This document shows positions 22,181-34,016 of a stretch of 64,000 nucleotides of DNA, piece after piece (the first letter of the stretch is position 1; the number at the start of each line of letters is the position of its first letter). Source of the stretch: Zantedeschia hybrid cultivar (lineage: Eukaryota > Streptophyta > Magnoliopsida > Alismatales > Araceae); NCBI GenBank assembly GCA_030544215.1, contig JARZZO010000014.1, positions 41,569,734 to 41,633,733 of the forward strand, written 5' to 3'. The notes below the pieces were generated by a model that did not search any database, was not told the origin of the DNA, and saw nothing but the letters and a program-made list of their open reading frames with translations. The translations under genes and the position numbers were made by a program.

Positions 22181-25100
22181 ATGTCGTCGAATTACCCACT
22201 CCGCCGCATACTTGATGCCCTTTTGACTTACCTGATCTACTCGGATTGGTTCAGAAACCTGAAGAATGTCTTCATATCTGAACATATTGACTTTGTCCCT
22301 GGAGCTGATCCTCCTGCTGAATCGGCATTGGATGCCCCTGAAGCAGAGGTGATAGCTAACGATAAAAGATCGAAGGATAAAGGCAAAAGAGTAGTGAAGG
22401 GTGACTGCTTCTACTATAAGCAGTATGGTCACTAGAAGAGGAACTGAAAGGAGTTCCTTGACGATAAAGCTCATGAAAAAATGAAGCAATCTAAAGCTTC
22501 AGATATCTATATGATAGATATCAACTTGTCAGTTAGAGATTCCACATCTTGGGTATTGGATACCGGATGTGCTTCTCATATATGTCATGATGCACAGATG
22601 CTGACAAGTAAGCGCAAGCTGAGACAAGGCGAGGTGGAATTGAGGCTAGGAAACGGCGCAAAAGTTGCGGCGATTACTGTTGGGACAGCAAACCTCAGAC
22701 TTCCATCAGGAGACGCCTTACTATTAGAAGAATGGTATTTTGTTACTAGCATAATAAAGAACATCATATCAGTGTCTTGTTTGGACAAGATAGGATATAG
22801 GTTGACTATTGAAAATAGAAGTTGTTCGATTTATTATGGTAATAAATCAATAGCTTCGGCATCCTTAGTCAACGGTCTATATTTGTTAGATGTTTCTTAT
22901 TACAATCTTCAAATTGATAAAGTTCTTAAGAAGAGCAAGAATTGTGTGAACCAAGTTTACATGTGGCATTGTAGACTTGGGCACATTGGCGAAAGCAGGT
23001 TGCAAAAGTTGCACAAGCATGGTTACTAAACAGCATTCGATTATGAATCGTTTGCAACATGTGAATCCTACCTTATGAGAAAGATGGCAAGATCTCTATT
23101 TACTGGACATGGAGAACGTACCATGGACATTCTGGAACTAATACATTAGGATGTATGTGGTCCTATGTCAACCCAAGCCAAAGATGGCTACTCATACTTC
23201 ATCACGTTCACCGATGACTTCTCAAGATTCGGCTATGTGTACTTAATGAAGTACAAGTCGTAAGTATTTGAGAAGTTCAAGGAGTTCAAGAATGAGGTAG
23301 AGAAGTTGTTAGGAAAGAGTATTAAAGCTCTTCGATCAGATCGAGGAGGAGAATACTTAATTTCTAATTTCACACAATTCTTAAAGGATAATGGTATCAT
23401 TTCTCAGCTAACCCCTCCATATACACCACAAATCAATGGTGTATCAGAAAGGAGGAATCGCACCTTGTTGGACATGGTGCGATCCATGATGAGCTTTTCG
23501 GGATTACTAGTGTCCCTCTGGGGGTATGCTCTAGAGTCAGCACCATACCTACTGAACAGAATACCCAGCAAGTCTGTGGCCTCTACTCCATATGAGATAT
23601 GGAAAGGCAGGAAACCATAATTTAAACATGTTAAAGTCTGGGGTTGCCCTGCTCATGTAAAGAGACATGATCCAGACAAGTTGAAATCACGAACTGATAA
23701 ATGCAGGTTTGTGGGATATCCAAAGGAAACCTTTGGATACTATTTTTTCCATCCTGGTGAACAAAAGGTGTTTGTCGCCAAGAAAGCTGTTTTCCTGGAA
23801 GATGAATACCTTCTCCAGGAGAACAGTGGGAGTAAAATAGTACTGGAAGAGGTTCCAAAACCCCAAACAGCTGCATTATCATCAGATGAGATATCAGTTC
23901 CTAAATCTGTTCAAGTACGCACACATGAGCCTCGTAGATCTGGTAGATTACCTAGACTACCCAAACGATATGTGGGACATATCGCTGAAGGTGAGTCTAA
24001 GGTAGAATATAATGAGGATGATGATCCTAAAACCTACCAGGAGGCCATAGAAGACCCAGAAGCTGGGAAATGGCGAGAAGCCATGAACTCAAAAATCCAG
24101 TCCATGTACACCAACCAAGTTTGGAACTTAGAGAACTTGTCCGAGGGTATTGTACCCATCGATTGCAAGTGGATCTTTAAGAGAAAGATCGGTGCTGATG
24201 ACCGGATCGACACTTATAAGGCAAGGTTGGTGGCAAAGGGATATCGTCAAAGGCAAGGAATTGAGTATGACGAGACTTTCTCACTAGTTGCTATGATAAA
24301 GTCGATCAGAGTTCTATTCGCCATTGCTGCACATTTTGATTATGAAATCTGGCAGATGGATGTGAAGACTGCCTTCCTCAATGGTAACCTTGAGGAAGAG
24401 GTGTATATGATACAACTAGAAGGTTTCACATCCAAAGAATCTCCAGATAAAGTGTGCAAGTTTCAAAGGTCCATTTATGGACTGAAGCAGGCTTCCCGGA
24501 GTTGAAACATAAGATTTGACGAGCTTGTCAAGTCTTATGACTTCATTAAGAATGAAGATGAGCTTTGTGTGTACAAGAAGTCCAGTGGGAGTGCAGTCAC
24601 CTTCTTAGTTCTTTACGTGGATGACATACTACTCATTGGGAATGATGTAGCTATAATGTCATCAGTAAAGATCTGGCTGTCGAAAAACTTCTCCATGAAG
24701 GATTTGGGAGAAACGTCCTACGTATTGGGAATACGGATCTATAGAGATAGATCAAAGAGGATGCTTGGAATGACCTAATCCTTGTACATAGATACCATAG
24801 TCAAAAGGTTTGGCATGGAAAATCCAAGAGAGGTCTTATACCGATGAGACATGGAATTAGTCTCTCAAAAGAGCAGTCTCCTAAGACTGCTGATGAGAGG
24901 GCATTCATAGATAGAATACCCTATGCCTCTGCCATAGGATCTATCATGTATGCCATGCTATGTACACGGCCTGATGTTGCATTTGCTCTAAGTGTTACGA
25001 GCAGATTTCAGGCTGATCCAGTCGAAGAGCACTGGAAGGCGGTGAAATGTATTCTTAAGTACTTGAGAAGAACTGAGGATATGTTTCTTGTATATGGAGG

Positions 25101-25599
25101 AGGTGACTTGAAACTGCAAGACTTTACTGACTTGACTTTCCAGTTAGATCCAGATGATAGCAAGTCTAAATCTGGATTTGTGTTTACATTAAAGGGAGGT
25201 GCAGTGTGCTGGAAAAGTTCCAAGCAAGCAACCACTGCAGATTTGACGACTAATGCTGAGCATATTGCTGCAGCTGAAACTTTCAAGGAAGTAGTGTGGT
25301 TGAAGAAGTTCATCACCGACCTTGACATAGTTCCCTGTATCTTTGATCATGTTCCGATGTTGTGCGACAACAATGGGACTATTGCACAAGTCAAAGAGCC
25401 GTGGTCTCATCAGAAATCGAAAGATATTCTGAGGCACTTTCAACTTATCAGAGAGATCATATCCAGAAGAGATGTAGTAGTGGAAGGAGTTCCATCCATC
25501 GACTATGTTGCAGATCCACTGACGAAGCCATTGGCTCAGATTGTGTTTGAGCGTCACCTAGAGTCTATAGGCTTATTGTATAAAGGTGATTGGCTTTAG
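22181..25599 (+). pseudogene. Copia B gag-pol relic
   Basis: Same domain order as copia A but broken. Gag keeps its first ~55 codons and then jumps to the region just before the knuckle (CFYYKQYGH followed by TAG at 22433); most of Gag is deleted. Protease has DTGCASHIC. Integrase has WHCRLGH, LRSDRGGEY and NGVSERRNRT, with stops at about 23027, 23144, 23261 and 23618. RT has YVDDILLIGND (about 24614-24650), with a TGA at 24503 where copia A has a Trp codon, a TAA at 24776, and a frameshift near 24820. RNase H (24844-25599) is open to the natural stop. Non-functional; useful as an outgroup for judging changes in copia A. Confidence 0.88.
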
Positions 25600-25613
25600 T
25601 CTAAGTGGGAGAT

Positions 25614-26177
25614 TGTTAGTTTTAGGTGGCCTATAAGCCAATCTGACTATGTAAATCTCGTTCATTTATTAATATAATGGCATAATATTCATTATGTGTA
25701 AATTTCATTAATTATTTATGAAAAACCGCGCGGTTAGTATAAAACATAGCGAACGTGCTGAGCAGGCCAAGCTGCTGCTAACCCTAGCCGCCCCTCCTCA
25801 GTTTTTGTCTTTCTCTGGCGTCCAGGCAGATCTAGATCTGCTCCGCTGCTTCTCCAAATCCCGTTTGAGGGGAAATCGTCCGCGCACTGCGGCGATCATT
25901 GCGGCGACCGGCGGAGGCTTCGTGGGCTGCGAAGAACGACAAACTCGAGGATATCTGTCGCGGGGAGGATCGCGTGGACTTCGCTAGAGGCCGGGCGCTT
26001 GCGCGGCTTGCGGTGTCGCACCGACGGAATCGAACGACTGCGGATTCGAATCCGCACACGGTGAGAACTTCGATAATCCGATTATCGTATTTTAGATTTC
26101 AAAACGGGAACGGATCGCTGTAAATATTTTTGTTTTCTGCTGCGTGAGCGATCCGGAGAAACCGAGAAAACCCAACA
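25614..26177 (+). repeat. Copia B LTR2, internally deleted
   Basis: Starts TGTTAG and runs 104 bp, then jumps from ATTAATTAT to TTATGAAAAACCGCG, losing about 980 bp relative to LTR1, and ends CCCAACA. Preceded by the polypurine tract CTAAGTGGGAGAT. Confidence 0.85.
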
Positions 26178-26178
26178 G

Positions 26179-26190
26179 TGGTATCAGAGC
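26179..26190 (+). promoter_or_regulatory. Primer-binding site, copia B second unit
   Basis: TGGTATCAGAGC, a perfect initiator-Met type site, one base after LTR2. Confidence 0.9.
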
Positions 26191-27099
26191 CAGGTTCCAC
26201 TGTTTCTCGTCCCGTTTCGGATCTCTAAATTAATTTTTTCATGAGTTGTTCCATGCTGTAACTTCGAATAATTGTTGGATCCGTGTTCATGCGATGAACA
26301 CAGTTAATTAGATTATTTTCTTTCAATTTTTCGAGATTATTTTGGGGGTTTTTCGTGTTCTTCGTGAGACGAAGAACGACGAGTTTACGGCGGCTTCAAT
26401 CGGCTTCCCAAGCGTTGGGATGGCCGGCCGAGACTCCGGATCCATAGAGGATAGTCACCACTATCCACCGGTCACAAAGACTGCCACCGGAGTGCCCTTG
26501 GAGGGCCTTTAACTTAAGCCCTAAAATGGTTTTAAAACCCTGCGAAAAACTAGTTTTTGGGGGACTTTTGGGGCTTGGCCGGCTCCTTTCGGGGCCTCTC
26601 CGGCGACCCTGCCGGTGCTGGGGGAACCGCTGGCGCCGGGGCATCGCCGGCCGGGGCCAGGCAGGGCCGGAGGCTCGGCCGTCGGCCCCGCCGGGGGGGG
26701 GGGGGGGGGGGGGGGGACCCCCTAGGGTTTCCTGCAACTTTGCTGGCCGTTGGGTGTTGCAGGGAGGAAGGAGGGGCCGGCCCGACCGGTTCGACCGGCC
26801 GGGTCGTGCTTGGGCCGGGCCCGAGCCCTGGGCCCTGGTCCAGGCTAGCCCAGGCGCGCTTGGTTCGGGCCCAGGCGCGCCTGGCTCGAGCCCAGGCCCT
26901 GGAGGGCCCGGGCCAGGTTGCCCCTTAGGGCTGGGCCCATTTCCCACCCCATTAAACCCCATTTAAATGCTAAAACCCCATAAAATTTATTAAACCTACC
27001 CATTTAATAATTAAATTAGATTTTAGTTTGATTTCAAAATTGTTTTGAAATTTAAATTATTATCAATATTTAATTATTTGGGCTATTAATGATTTGGAA

Positions 27100-27860
27100 T
27101 CATAATTAACAAGATGTTGTTAATTAATTAAGATTAGTTATTAATTTAAGAGTTAAATTAATAATTAATTTTAATTGACTAATTTAAATGTTAAATTAGT
27201 TATCATTAGTTAATTGAAATTGATTATTAATTTAAGTGTTAAATTGATAGTTAATTTTGATTAAGTAATCTAATGGTTTAATAAGAGGTTATTAATTATT
27301 GATTTAAAAGTTAAATTAATAATTAATACTTATCCACTAATCTAAGAGTTAGAATTTGTGGTTAACTATACACTTGTGTTAATTATTAGTTTAATAGTTA
27401 AATTAGTGATTAACACTTATTAATTATCTAATCTAATTGTTAGATTGATAATTAAAAACAAATTAGAGTTAATTATTAATTTAAGTGTTAAATTAATGAT
27501 TAACTTTGTTGAACTAATCTAAGAGTTAGATTAGGGGTTAAATATTTAATCTGTGTAAATTACTAGTTTAAAGAGTTAAATTAGTCATTAACATTAATTA
27601 ATTATGTAATCTAAGAGTTAGATTAATTAATTATTAATTAGTTAGTGTTAATTATTGGTTTAAGAGTTAAATTAATAATTAACATTAATTGGGTAATCTA
27701 TGTGTTAGATTAGTAGTTAATAATAATAAATTTGGTTGATTATTAATTTTAGTGTTAAATTATTAATTAACTTTGTTGGATTAATCTAAGAGTTAGATTA
27801 GTCTTTAAAATAGTCTAATTGTTAGATTATTAATGGGGTTTAATCTAAGTGTTAGATTAT
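27100..27860 (+). repeat. AT-rich hairpin array, copia B leader 2
   Basis: About fifteen inverted repeats such as TTAATTTAA-GTG-TTAAATTAA and TAATCTAA-GAG-TTAGATTA, homologous to 20300-20815 but with a different copy number. The array therefore expands and contracts while keeping the hairpin unit. Confidence 0.7.
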
Positions 27861-27981
27861 TATAAATGTTCAAATTTGCATGGAATAATCTGGAGTTATT
27901 AATTTGGAGTGTGTGCGCATGTGATGTGTGTTTATTGCTTTTAAATTAGATTTAATTGCATGTTAAGTTAATAAAATTTTC

Positions 27982-29051
27982 CGGTGGACTTCTGTGCTTT
28001 GACCTTGGTTTACGAATATCTAGCCACGAGATTCTAAAACGCCAAGGATTGGGCACAGCGGAATACCGTCGAAGGGAATTGTGTGTCAATAAGGAATCAT
28101 TCGCTTTCGGTACTTAGAGAGAGAATGCTCTAGGAATGATGCGCGGAAGTCCCTGGCCAGGGCGGACGATAATATCCGGAAATGAGTTTTCCGATATTTA
28201 TCAGCGGCATCCAATCCAAGTGAGTCGACCGGTTAGGGTTTGACAGTACGCTATACCTTAAGTTGACTCGAGAGCATTGTACGAATGAAGGATTATATCC
28301 ACGTGGTAACTGTCGGCGGAAAGGTTCCAAGAGTGGGTTACTTAACCCCGATACCTTCCGGGTTCACGCGGTGTTGCTTGGCACCCAACGTGATCGGAGG
28401 CCTGGTCGAATTTGATGTGCGACATCAATTCGATTGATTTATTAATTAATAAAGGGTTATTAATTGATTAATAAAGCCAGTGAGGAGTCACTGGGCTTGT
28501 TGGGCTATTAACTGGACTGGTAATTGGGCCTAGAGGGTCATACGCAAATGATCCTCAAGGCGATGGATAAATAAGTGGGTTTTATACAAACCGGGGGTTT
28601 TTATGAAAAATTGCGCGGTTAATATAAAACATAGCGAACGGGCTGAGCAGGCCAAGCTGCTGCTAACCCTAGCCACCCCTCCTCTGTTTCTCTCTCTCTC
28701 TGGCGTCTCAGATAGATCTAGATCTGCTTCGCCGCTTCTCCGAATCCCGTGCGACGGGAAATCGTCTGCGCGTTGCGGCGACCGACGGAGGTTTCGTGGG
28801 CTGCGAAGAATGAGGAACGTGAGGATATCCGTCGCGAGGAGGATCGCGTGGACTTCGCTAGAGGCCGGGCGCTTGCGCATCTTGCGGTGTCGCATCGACG
28901 GAACCGAACAGTTGCGGATTCGAATCCGCACACGGTGAGATTCGATTATCCGATAATCTGGTTTTTTCGATTTTCGAAATGGGAACGGATCTCTGTTTTT
29001 ATTTTTAATTTCCACTGCGCGTGAGATCCGGAGAAACATGAGAACCCAACA
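27982..29051 (+). repeat. Copia B LTR3, 5'-truncated
   Basis: Begins CGGTGGACTTCTG, matching LTR1 from 18352, and ends CCCAACA at 29051 next to the host protease sequence. Confidence 0.85.
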
Positions 29052-29056
29052 TCACC

Positions 29057-29462
29057 GGGGGCCCTTGTTCGATTTTAATGGTGCATCCTGTCGGGTGGAA
29101 GGCATCGTCCGGCTACCTGTGACCCTCGACACATCACCGAGGCAATTAACTATTGAGACGGATTTTGCCGTCGTTAAAATTGATTCAGCCTACAATGCCA
29201 TTTTTGGCCGAAGGCTGATCGGGGGAATTGGAGCTATGCCTTTGTCCTACCATCAAAAACTGAAGTTCCATACTAGTCATGGAGTCGGAGAGGCGAAAGG
29301 GAATCAAGAAGCTGCAAGACAGTGCTACATGATCTCGGTCAAAGGGAAGGCTGCGGCCGTATCCCTTTCGATCGAATCTTCGGCCGAAGCATCTCTAGGA
29401 GAAGAGCTTGTAACTATCCCAGTTCCAGGAGGAGAAGGCCGAACACTGATGATAGGTTCCGG
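29057..29462 (+). pseudogene. Tat-like protease C-terminal half and linker
   Basis: Resumes in frame with 17884: GPLFDFNGASCRVEGIVRLPVTL, then IETDFAVVKIDSAYNAIFGR, a retropepsin C-terminal lobe, followed by a linker that reaches the MITE at 29463. No internal stop. Confidence 0.8.
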
Positions 29463-29925
29463 TAGGGCTGTCAACGGGTCGGAGACGGAAACGGAAATGA
29501 CACCTTCCGCTTCCGTTTCCTATAAGATTTATCGGAGACGGAAACGGAGTCGGAAGTGAGTGTTTCCGCTTCCGCATCCATTTCCGCTTTTAAATCGAAA
29601 ATCGGAAACGGAAGTAAACGGAAGTTCCGCGATCATCATCGCTATATTAAGAAGATATTTAAAATCATTATTACTATTCACTTTTTGATAAACTTTCTTC
29701 TAGTAATTAAAAATTTTAAGAACCTACAAAGTTTTAATATAGGTAAAAATTAATAATCTATAAATTTTGAATTTTGAAATCTATTTTATCTATCAATCTA
29801 AATTTACATATAAATATACCCAAACATGTGCCATAAAGTTATATTAAAGTGTTAAAAAGTTTCTAAAAACGGAAACGGAGCGGATAATCGGAACTCGGGT
29901 ATCCATTGACAGCCCTAGGTTCCGG
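29455..29925. repeat. 8-bp TSDs of hAT-type MITE
   Basis: GGTTCCGG at 29455-29462 and again at 29918-29925, identical. Eight-bp duplications are diagnostic of hAT superfamily transposition. Confidence 0.92.
29463..29917. mobile_element. hAT-type MITE, 455 bp
   Basis: Terminal inverted repeats TAGGGCTGTCAACGG (left) and, reverse-complemented, TAGGGCTGTCAATGG (right). No transposase is encoded. The subterminal DNA is packed with GGAAACGGA and TTCCGCTTCCG motifs in both orientations, as expected of transposase-binding repeats. With one 8-bp TSD the insertion is 463 bp, and removing it rejoins the protease linker to the RT frame, so it interrupted an open polyprotein. Confidence 0.92.
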
Positions 29926-31494
29926 CCTTGAGAAAGCTGAAGCCGAGAGACTTATCAACTTCCTGAAGGAAAACCTCGACGTTTTCGCCTGGTCCACTTC
30001 AGATATGCCTGGAGTCGACCCGGAGGTAGCAGAGCACCGGTTGCACGTCAATCCGAATCAACCTTCGGTCAAGCAGAAACGGCGCACCTTCAACGAAGAA
30101 AGGAGAATGGCCATCCAAGTTGAAGTGCAAAAGGGGCTGAATGCGGGACATCTCCGAGAGGTACATCATCCGGAATGGATCGCCAATGTGGTGATGGTGC
30201 CCAAAAAAGACGGTAAGTGGCGAATGTGTGTTGATTTCACTAACCTCAACAAGGCTTGTCCGATGGACAGTTTTTCGCTGCCTCGGATAGACCAGATGGT
30301 GGACGCCACTTTTGGCCATGAACTACTCAGCTTCCTCGACGCTTATTCGGGCTTTCATCATATACGAATGCATCCCATGGACGAGGACAAAACAAGTTTC
30401 ACAACAGACCTCGGCCTCTATTGCTACACCCGGATGCCTTTCGGCTTGAAGAATGCTGGAGCAACTTATCAGCGCCTCGTCAACAAAATGTTCGCCCCAC
30501 AACTCGGCCGAAACATGGAAGTTTACATCGACAACATGTTGGTAAAAAGCTGTGTCGCCGCTGATCATTTGGCTGATTTGGCTGAAACATTCTCTACCTT
30601 GCGCAGGTATAAAATGAAACTGAACCCTGCCAAGTGCGCTTTCGGCGTAGCCTCTGGGAAGTTCCTCGGCTATATGGTCACCCGCCGAGGGGTGGAGGCG
30701 AATCCTACGAAGATTGCAGCCATCCTTCAAATGCGCCCTCTGGCGAACATCCGAGAAGTTCAAAGGTTAAGCCGACGAATCGCTGCACTGAGCCGCTTCA
30801 TGTCGAGGGCGGCGAACCATTGCTTCCCTTTTTTCAAGCTACTAAAGAAGACCAATAACTTCTCCCGGACAGACGAATGCCAATCGCCTTTCGATCAGCT
30901 GAAAACTTACCTTTCCAATGTTCCTGTTTTGTCTAAGCCAGTCCAAGGAGAACGACTGTTCATTTATCTCGCCATTTCAGAAGCTGCTATCAGTGCCGTC
31001 CTTGTCAGAGAAGAAGATGGTGTTCAAAGGCCAGTTTATTATATAAGCAGAGCGCTCCACGGAGCGGAGCTTCGGTATCCAACTCTTGAGAAGCTGGCCT
31101 TGGCCCTTGTCGCCTCCGTTAGAAGGCTCCGGCCTTATTTCCTCACACATTCAATAAAGGTCCTCACAGATCAACCTTTGAGGCAGATTCTCTCTCAGCT
31201 GGAAGTGTCCGGGAGACTAGCAAAATGGGCGATCGAACTGGGGGAGTTTGACATCTCCTATGGACCTCGGACTGCAATAAAAGCTCAAGCTTTAGCCGAC
31301 TTCATCGCTGAGCTTACTCCCGAGTCGTCTTCGGCCCCTCAACCAGAAATAGTGGGAACAAATCCTGAAGCCGAAAGCACTTCGGCTCCGGTATCCTTGG
31401 CTGTTGAATGACAACTATATGTTGACGGATCCGCATGCTCTTCGGGCAGTGGCGCCGGGTGGATCCTGGTATCTCCAGAAGGAGTCGTCACAGA
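29926..31494 (+). pseudogene. Tat-like RT, RNase H and start of second RNase H
   Basis: RT fingers/palm from LDVFAWSTSDMPGV through PKKDGKWRMCVDFTNLNKACP, LDAYSGFHHIRM and TRMPFGLKNAGATYQRLV. The catalytic box is YIDN (30524-30535) instead of YxDD: the codon for the second Asp is AAC, a G-to-A change from GAC, which should abolish polymerisation. RNase H follows (VYYISRALHGAE, LTDQPLRQIL). After a TGA at 31409-31411 the frame opens a second, archaeal-like RNase H (QLYVDGSACSSGSGAGWIL), which is cut at 31499 by the Tekay-like insertion and continues at 40976. A second RNase H is a mark of Tat elements. Confidence 0.9.
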
Positions 31495-31499
31495 GTATG
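31495..31499. repeat. Left TSD of Tekay-like element (GTATG)
   Basis: GTATG here and at 40971-40975, identical, flanking the element. Confidence 0.95.
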
Positions 31500-33858
31500 T
31501 GTAAGGACTGAGGTTTTCGGATCCGGTTTTCGGGGTCGGACCCTGTAGTTCAGGCCCTGATGGGGCTGAGACTCTGTTCTGTTTCGTGTCGAGCGGGCTC
31601 GACGCGGTTTAAAATGCGTCCAGAATTGCAGACGCATTTTAGATTGTGCCATGTGGGTGCCACGTGGGCTGGCTTTGGGCCACGAGAGTACGGCCCCGTC
31701 GTGTCATCTGAACGGCGTCCGTGATGGACGACGCCTTTCAGACTGCGACCCTGGGTTGTCAGTGTACGGCGCCATTCTTGTCGTCTGAACGGCGTCTCGG
31801 AAGGACGACGCGTTTCAGAGTTCTGTCAGAGCGGCCCGTCATGTCGACTGAGAGGCGTTTGTAAAGCTCGACGCGTTTTAGCCAGTTTCTGGTTACCCCG
31901 CGAACCCTCCTTCCTTTCCCTCATTTCTTCCTTCCCTCTCTCTCTCCTCCCTTCCTCTGGTGATTCCGGCGACGCCTGCTTCCCCTCCCTCTTTTCCTCC
32001 CACCATTTCATCTCTCCCTCCACTCCATCGACCTCCTAGCTCCCACCACTACCACCACCACCTCCTCCGCGGCGTTTTCTCTCCGGACGGCGGCCGACGT
32101 CCCGGTGGAGTAACGATGACCTCGGCGATACCGGCGGCGGCGTGGGGCGAGACGGGTGGGCGTCTTGGAGCTTGGAGGAGTTCAAGTAACCGGTAGGGTG
32201 ACGATTTCCGTAGTGTTTCATTTTAAAACCATGCTCTCCCGCTTGAAGCATGCTACGGATCTATGGTTTTTGGGTAGAATGAGCATGTTAGGGGCTTTTC
32301 TTGATGGGAATGGGAGTTTCTATGAATATAGATTTGAGGATTCCTTGTGATGGTTTAGTTTGTCCCTCTTCCCCCTCTGTTTTGTGTGATTTTGGGGCTC
32401 TTGGGGATCAAAGGGGACCCTCGGGTTGAACTGCGGAACCGGGTTCCTGGCGCTAAAAGACGTCGTATCTGGACGACGCCATTTAGAATGGCGACAGGCC
32501 AGTACGACGCCTTTTAGGCAGAAATCTTCATGTTTGAGGTTCTGTCAGTCTGGGTTTCTGGCGTTAAATAACGTCGTACATGGACGACGCCATTTAGAAT
32601 GGCGACGGGCCAGTACGACGCCTTTTAGGCAGAAATCACCCTGATTAAGGATTCTGCAAGTTTTAGATTCTGGTGTGAATGGCGTCTGAGGACAGCGACG
32701 CCTTTTGAAAAGGCGGCTTCCCAGGATGACGCATTTTACGCCAGGTCCTATGGCCGAGTTTCTGTGAACCAGTTTAAGAGACTTGAATGGCGTCGGCCTT
32801 GGGCGACGCGATTCAAGACAGAATCGCATTAATTCATGCCATTAAAATATGTTACAATGTTAGACAATTGTTTAGTTGATTAAATGCATGCTTTAAATTA
32901 TACTCTATGGTGATGGATTCCTTGTAACCGGATCGTACACGTGGTGTTGCATGCGACCGTGGACTCCTTACTGTGCTGTGTTTTGAGCTACTGTGGACCT
33001 AGAGTGACAGTTCTAGCGCTTCATCACCCTGTGCTGGTGTGGGTGGAGCACAGCGCCGGTGTGGGTGTGGCTGGGTGACGCCTAGTGAGAGAGGGTCACC
33101 TGTTGGACCCCGGGGTTAGCTAGTACCGGTGTGGGTGTGGTAACTTTAGAGTGTCACTCGTGCTGAGGGAAGGAGTAACCACCTGAGCCAGTTGGGCCGG
33201 AGTAGCTAGAGTGCTATCCGAGGGGTTACTGTTTGGTCTCAGCGGGTCGGTGTTTTCCCCACCTTCGTTTGTGTGGTTGGCGTGTTCTACCGAGACGTTG
33301 GTTGTGGGTTCCCTGGTGGACTGGTTTTAGAAATATGCATGTTAAATATATTTCAAATGAATGTGATTCATATCGAGATTTAGGAGTAGTAATTACTGCT
33401 TTACTTGTTCACTGGACTTTTAGCTGTGTTTTACACTTGTGGGTGTGTGAGTGGGCAGTGGGGATCGAAGGATCCCTACTGTGTCTTTTCGTTGAGACTC
33501 ACCCCTGCGGTTTTCAGGTGAGGACTCCAGGCAGACTTAGCGAGGGGTGTGCTGCTGTGTGTCGCGTGCCGTCAGTTGTTGTTCCGGAATATGCCCCGAT
33601 GTAATTGTTATCTTTATTTCTGGCCTGTATGTTTAATTATTTCTTTTCTGTTGGAGTATGTAATTATTTGCTGTATCGAGTCGCATTGTAATAACTTTTA
33701 ATTCCTGCATTTTCCTTTCAATTCAATGCGATGTGAATGTTTAGCTTAGTTTATTATTTATTTCCCAGACTTATTTAGATCCTGGTTTGGTTCCAAATTA
33801 ATGATTCGATACCTATTTAGTAATCGGATCCCCGATTATAGGGTGGCGGGTCGTTACA
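31500..33858 (+). repeat. Tekay-like 5' LTR
   Basis: TGTAAGGACTGAGG...GGTCGTTACA, 2359 bp. Many GGCGTC and GACGCC motifs. One G-box CACGTG (31661-31666); its partner 11 bp upstream has decayed to CATGTG (31650-31655). Short ORFs inside (for example 31960-32196) are not supported as genes. Confidence 0.95.
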
Positions 33859-33860
33859 GT

Positions 33861-33872
33861 TGGTATCAGAGC
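33861..33872 (+). promoter_or_regulatory. Primer-binding site, Tekay-like element
   Basis: TGGTATCAGAGC two bases after the 5' LTR; initiator tRNA-Met type. Confidence 0.93.
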
Positions 33873-34016
33873 ATTTGGTCTGGCAAATAAATGAATAACT
33901 AGGTTAAATGTCGTGAGTCCGGAAAATAATTACATTATCCCGTACAGGCACGGCAGTAGTATAGGTTTTTAGGATTCTAACTAGAACTTTTCGATTTTGT
34001 GTTTGTAGGCGATTAG

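Larger units (their letters stand above)
26178..27981 (+). other. Copia B leader, second copy (coding part lost)
   Basis: Primer-binding site, GC-rich part with a G24 run (26693-26716), then AT-rich hairpin array (27100-27860). At 27981 it passes directly into the interior of LTR3. The gag-proximal hairpins, gag-pol and first ~467 bp of LTR3 are deleted. The ORFs crossing 26396-26966 are GC-biased Pro/Gly/Arg translations and probably not genes. Confidence 0.8.
17885..29051 (+). mobile_element. Copia complex B: LTR-internal-LTR-internal-LTR with deletions
   Basis: Three LTR copies of one copia family with two partial internal regions: LTR1 17885-19432, internal with gag-pol relic 19433-25613, LTR2 25614-26177 (large internal deletion), leader-only internal 26178-27981, and LTR3 27982-29051 (5' end missing). 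Flanking 5-mers TCATC (17880-17884) and TCACC (29052-29056) are the probable TSD with one change. The order suggests a tandem element sharing LTRs, formed by unequal or template-switch recombination and later trimmed. LTR1 lacks an adjacent primer-binding site; LTR2 has one. Confidence 0.85.

Noticed and set aside
26396..26966. Long ORFs on both strands in the GC-rich copia leader
   Set aside because: Mutually overlapping Gly/Pro/Arg-rich translations across a G24 run; composition artefact.
31960..33604. Short ORFs duplicated at 31960-33604 and 39072-40716
   Set aside because: They lie in the two LTR copies of the Tekay-like element and carry no recognised domain; the duplication is explained by the LTR pair.
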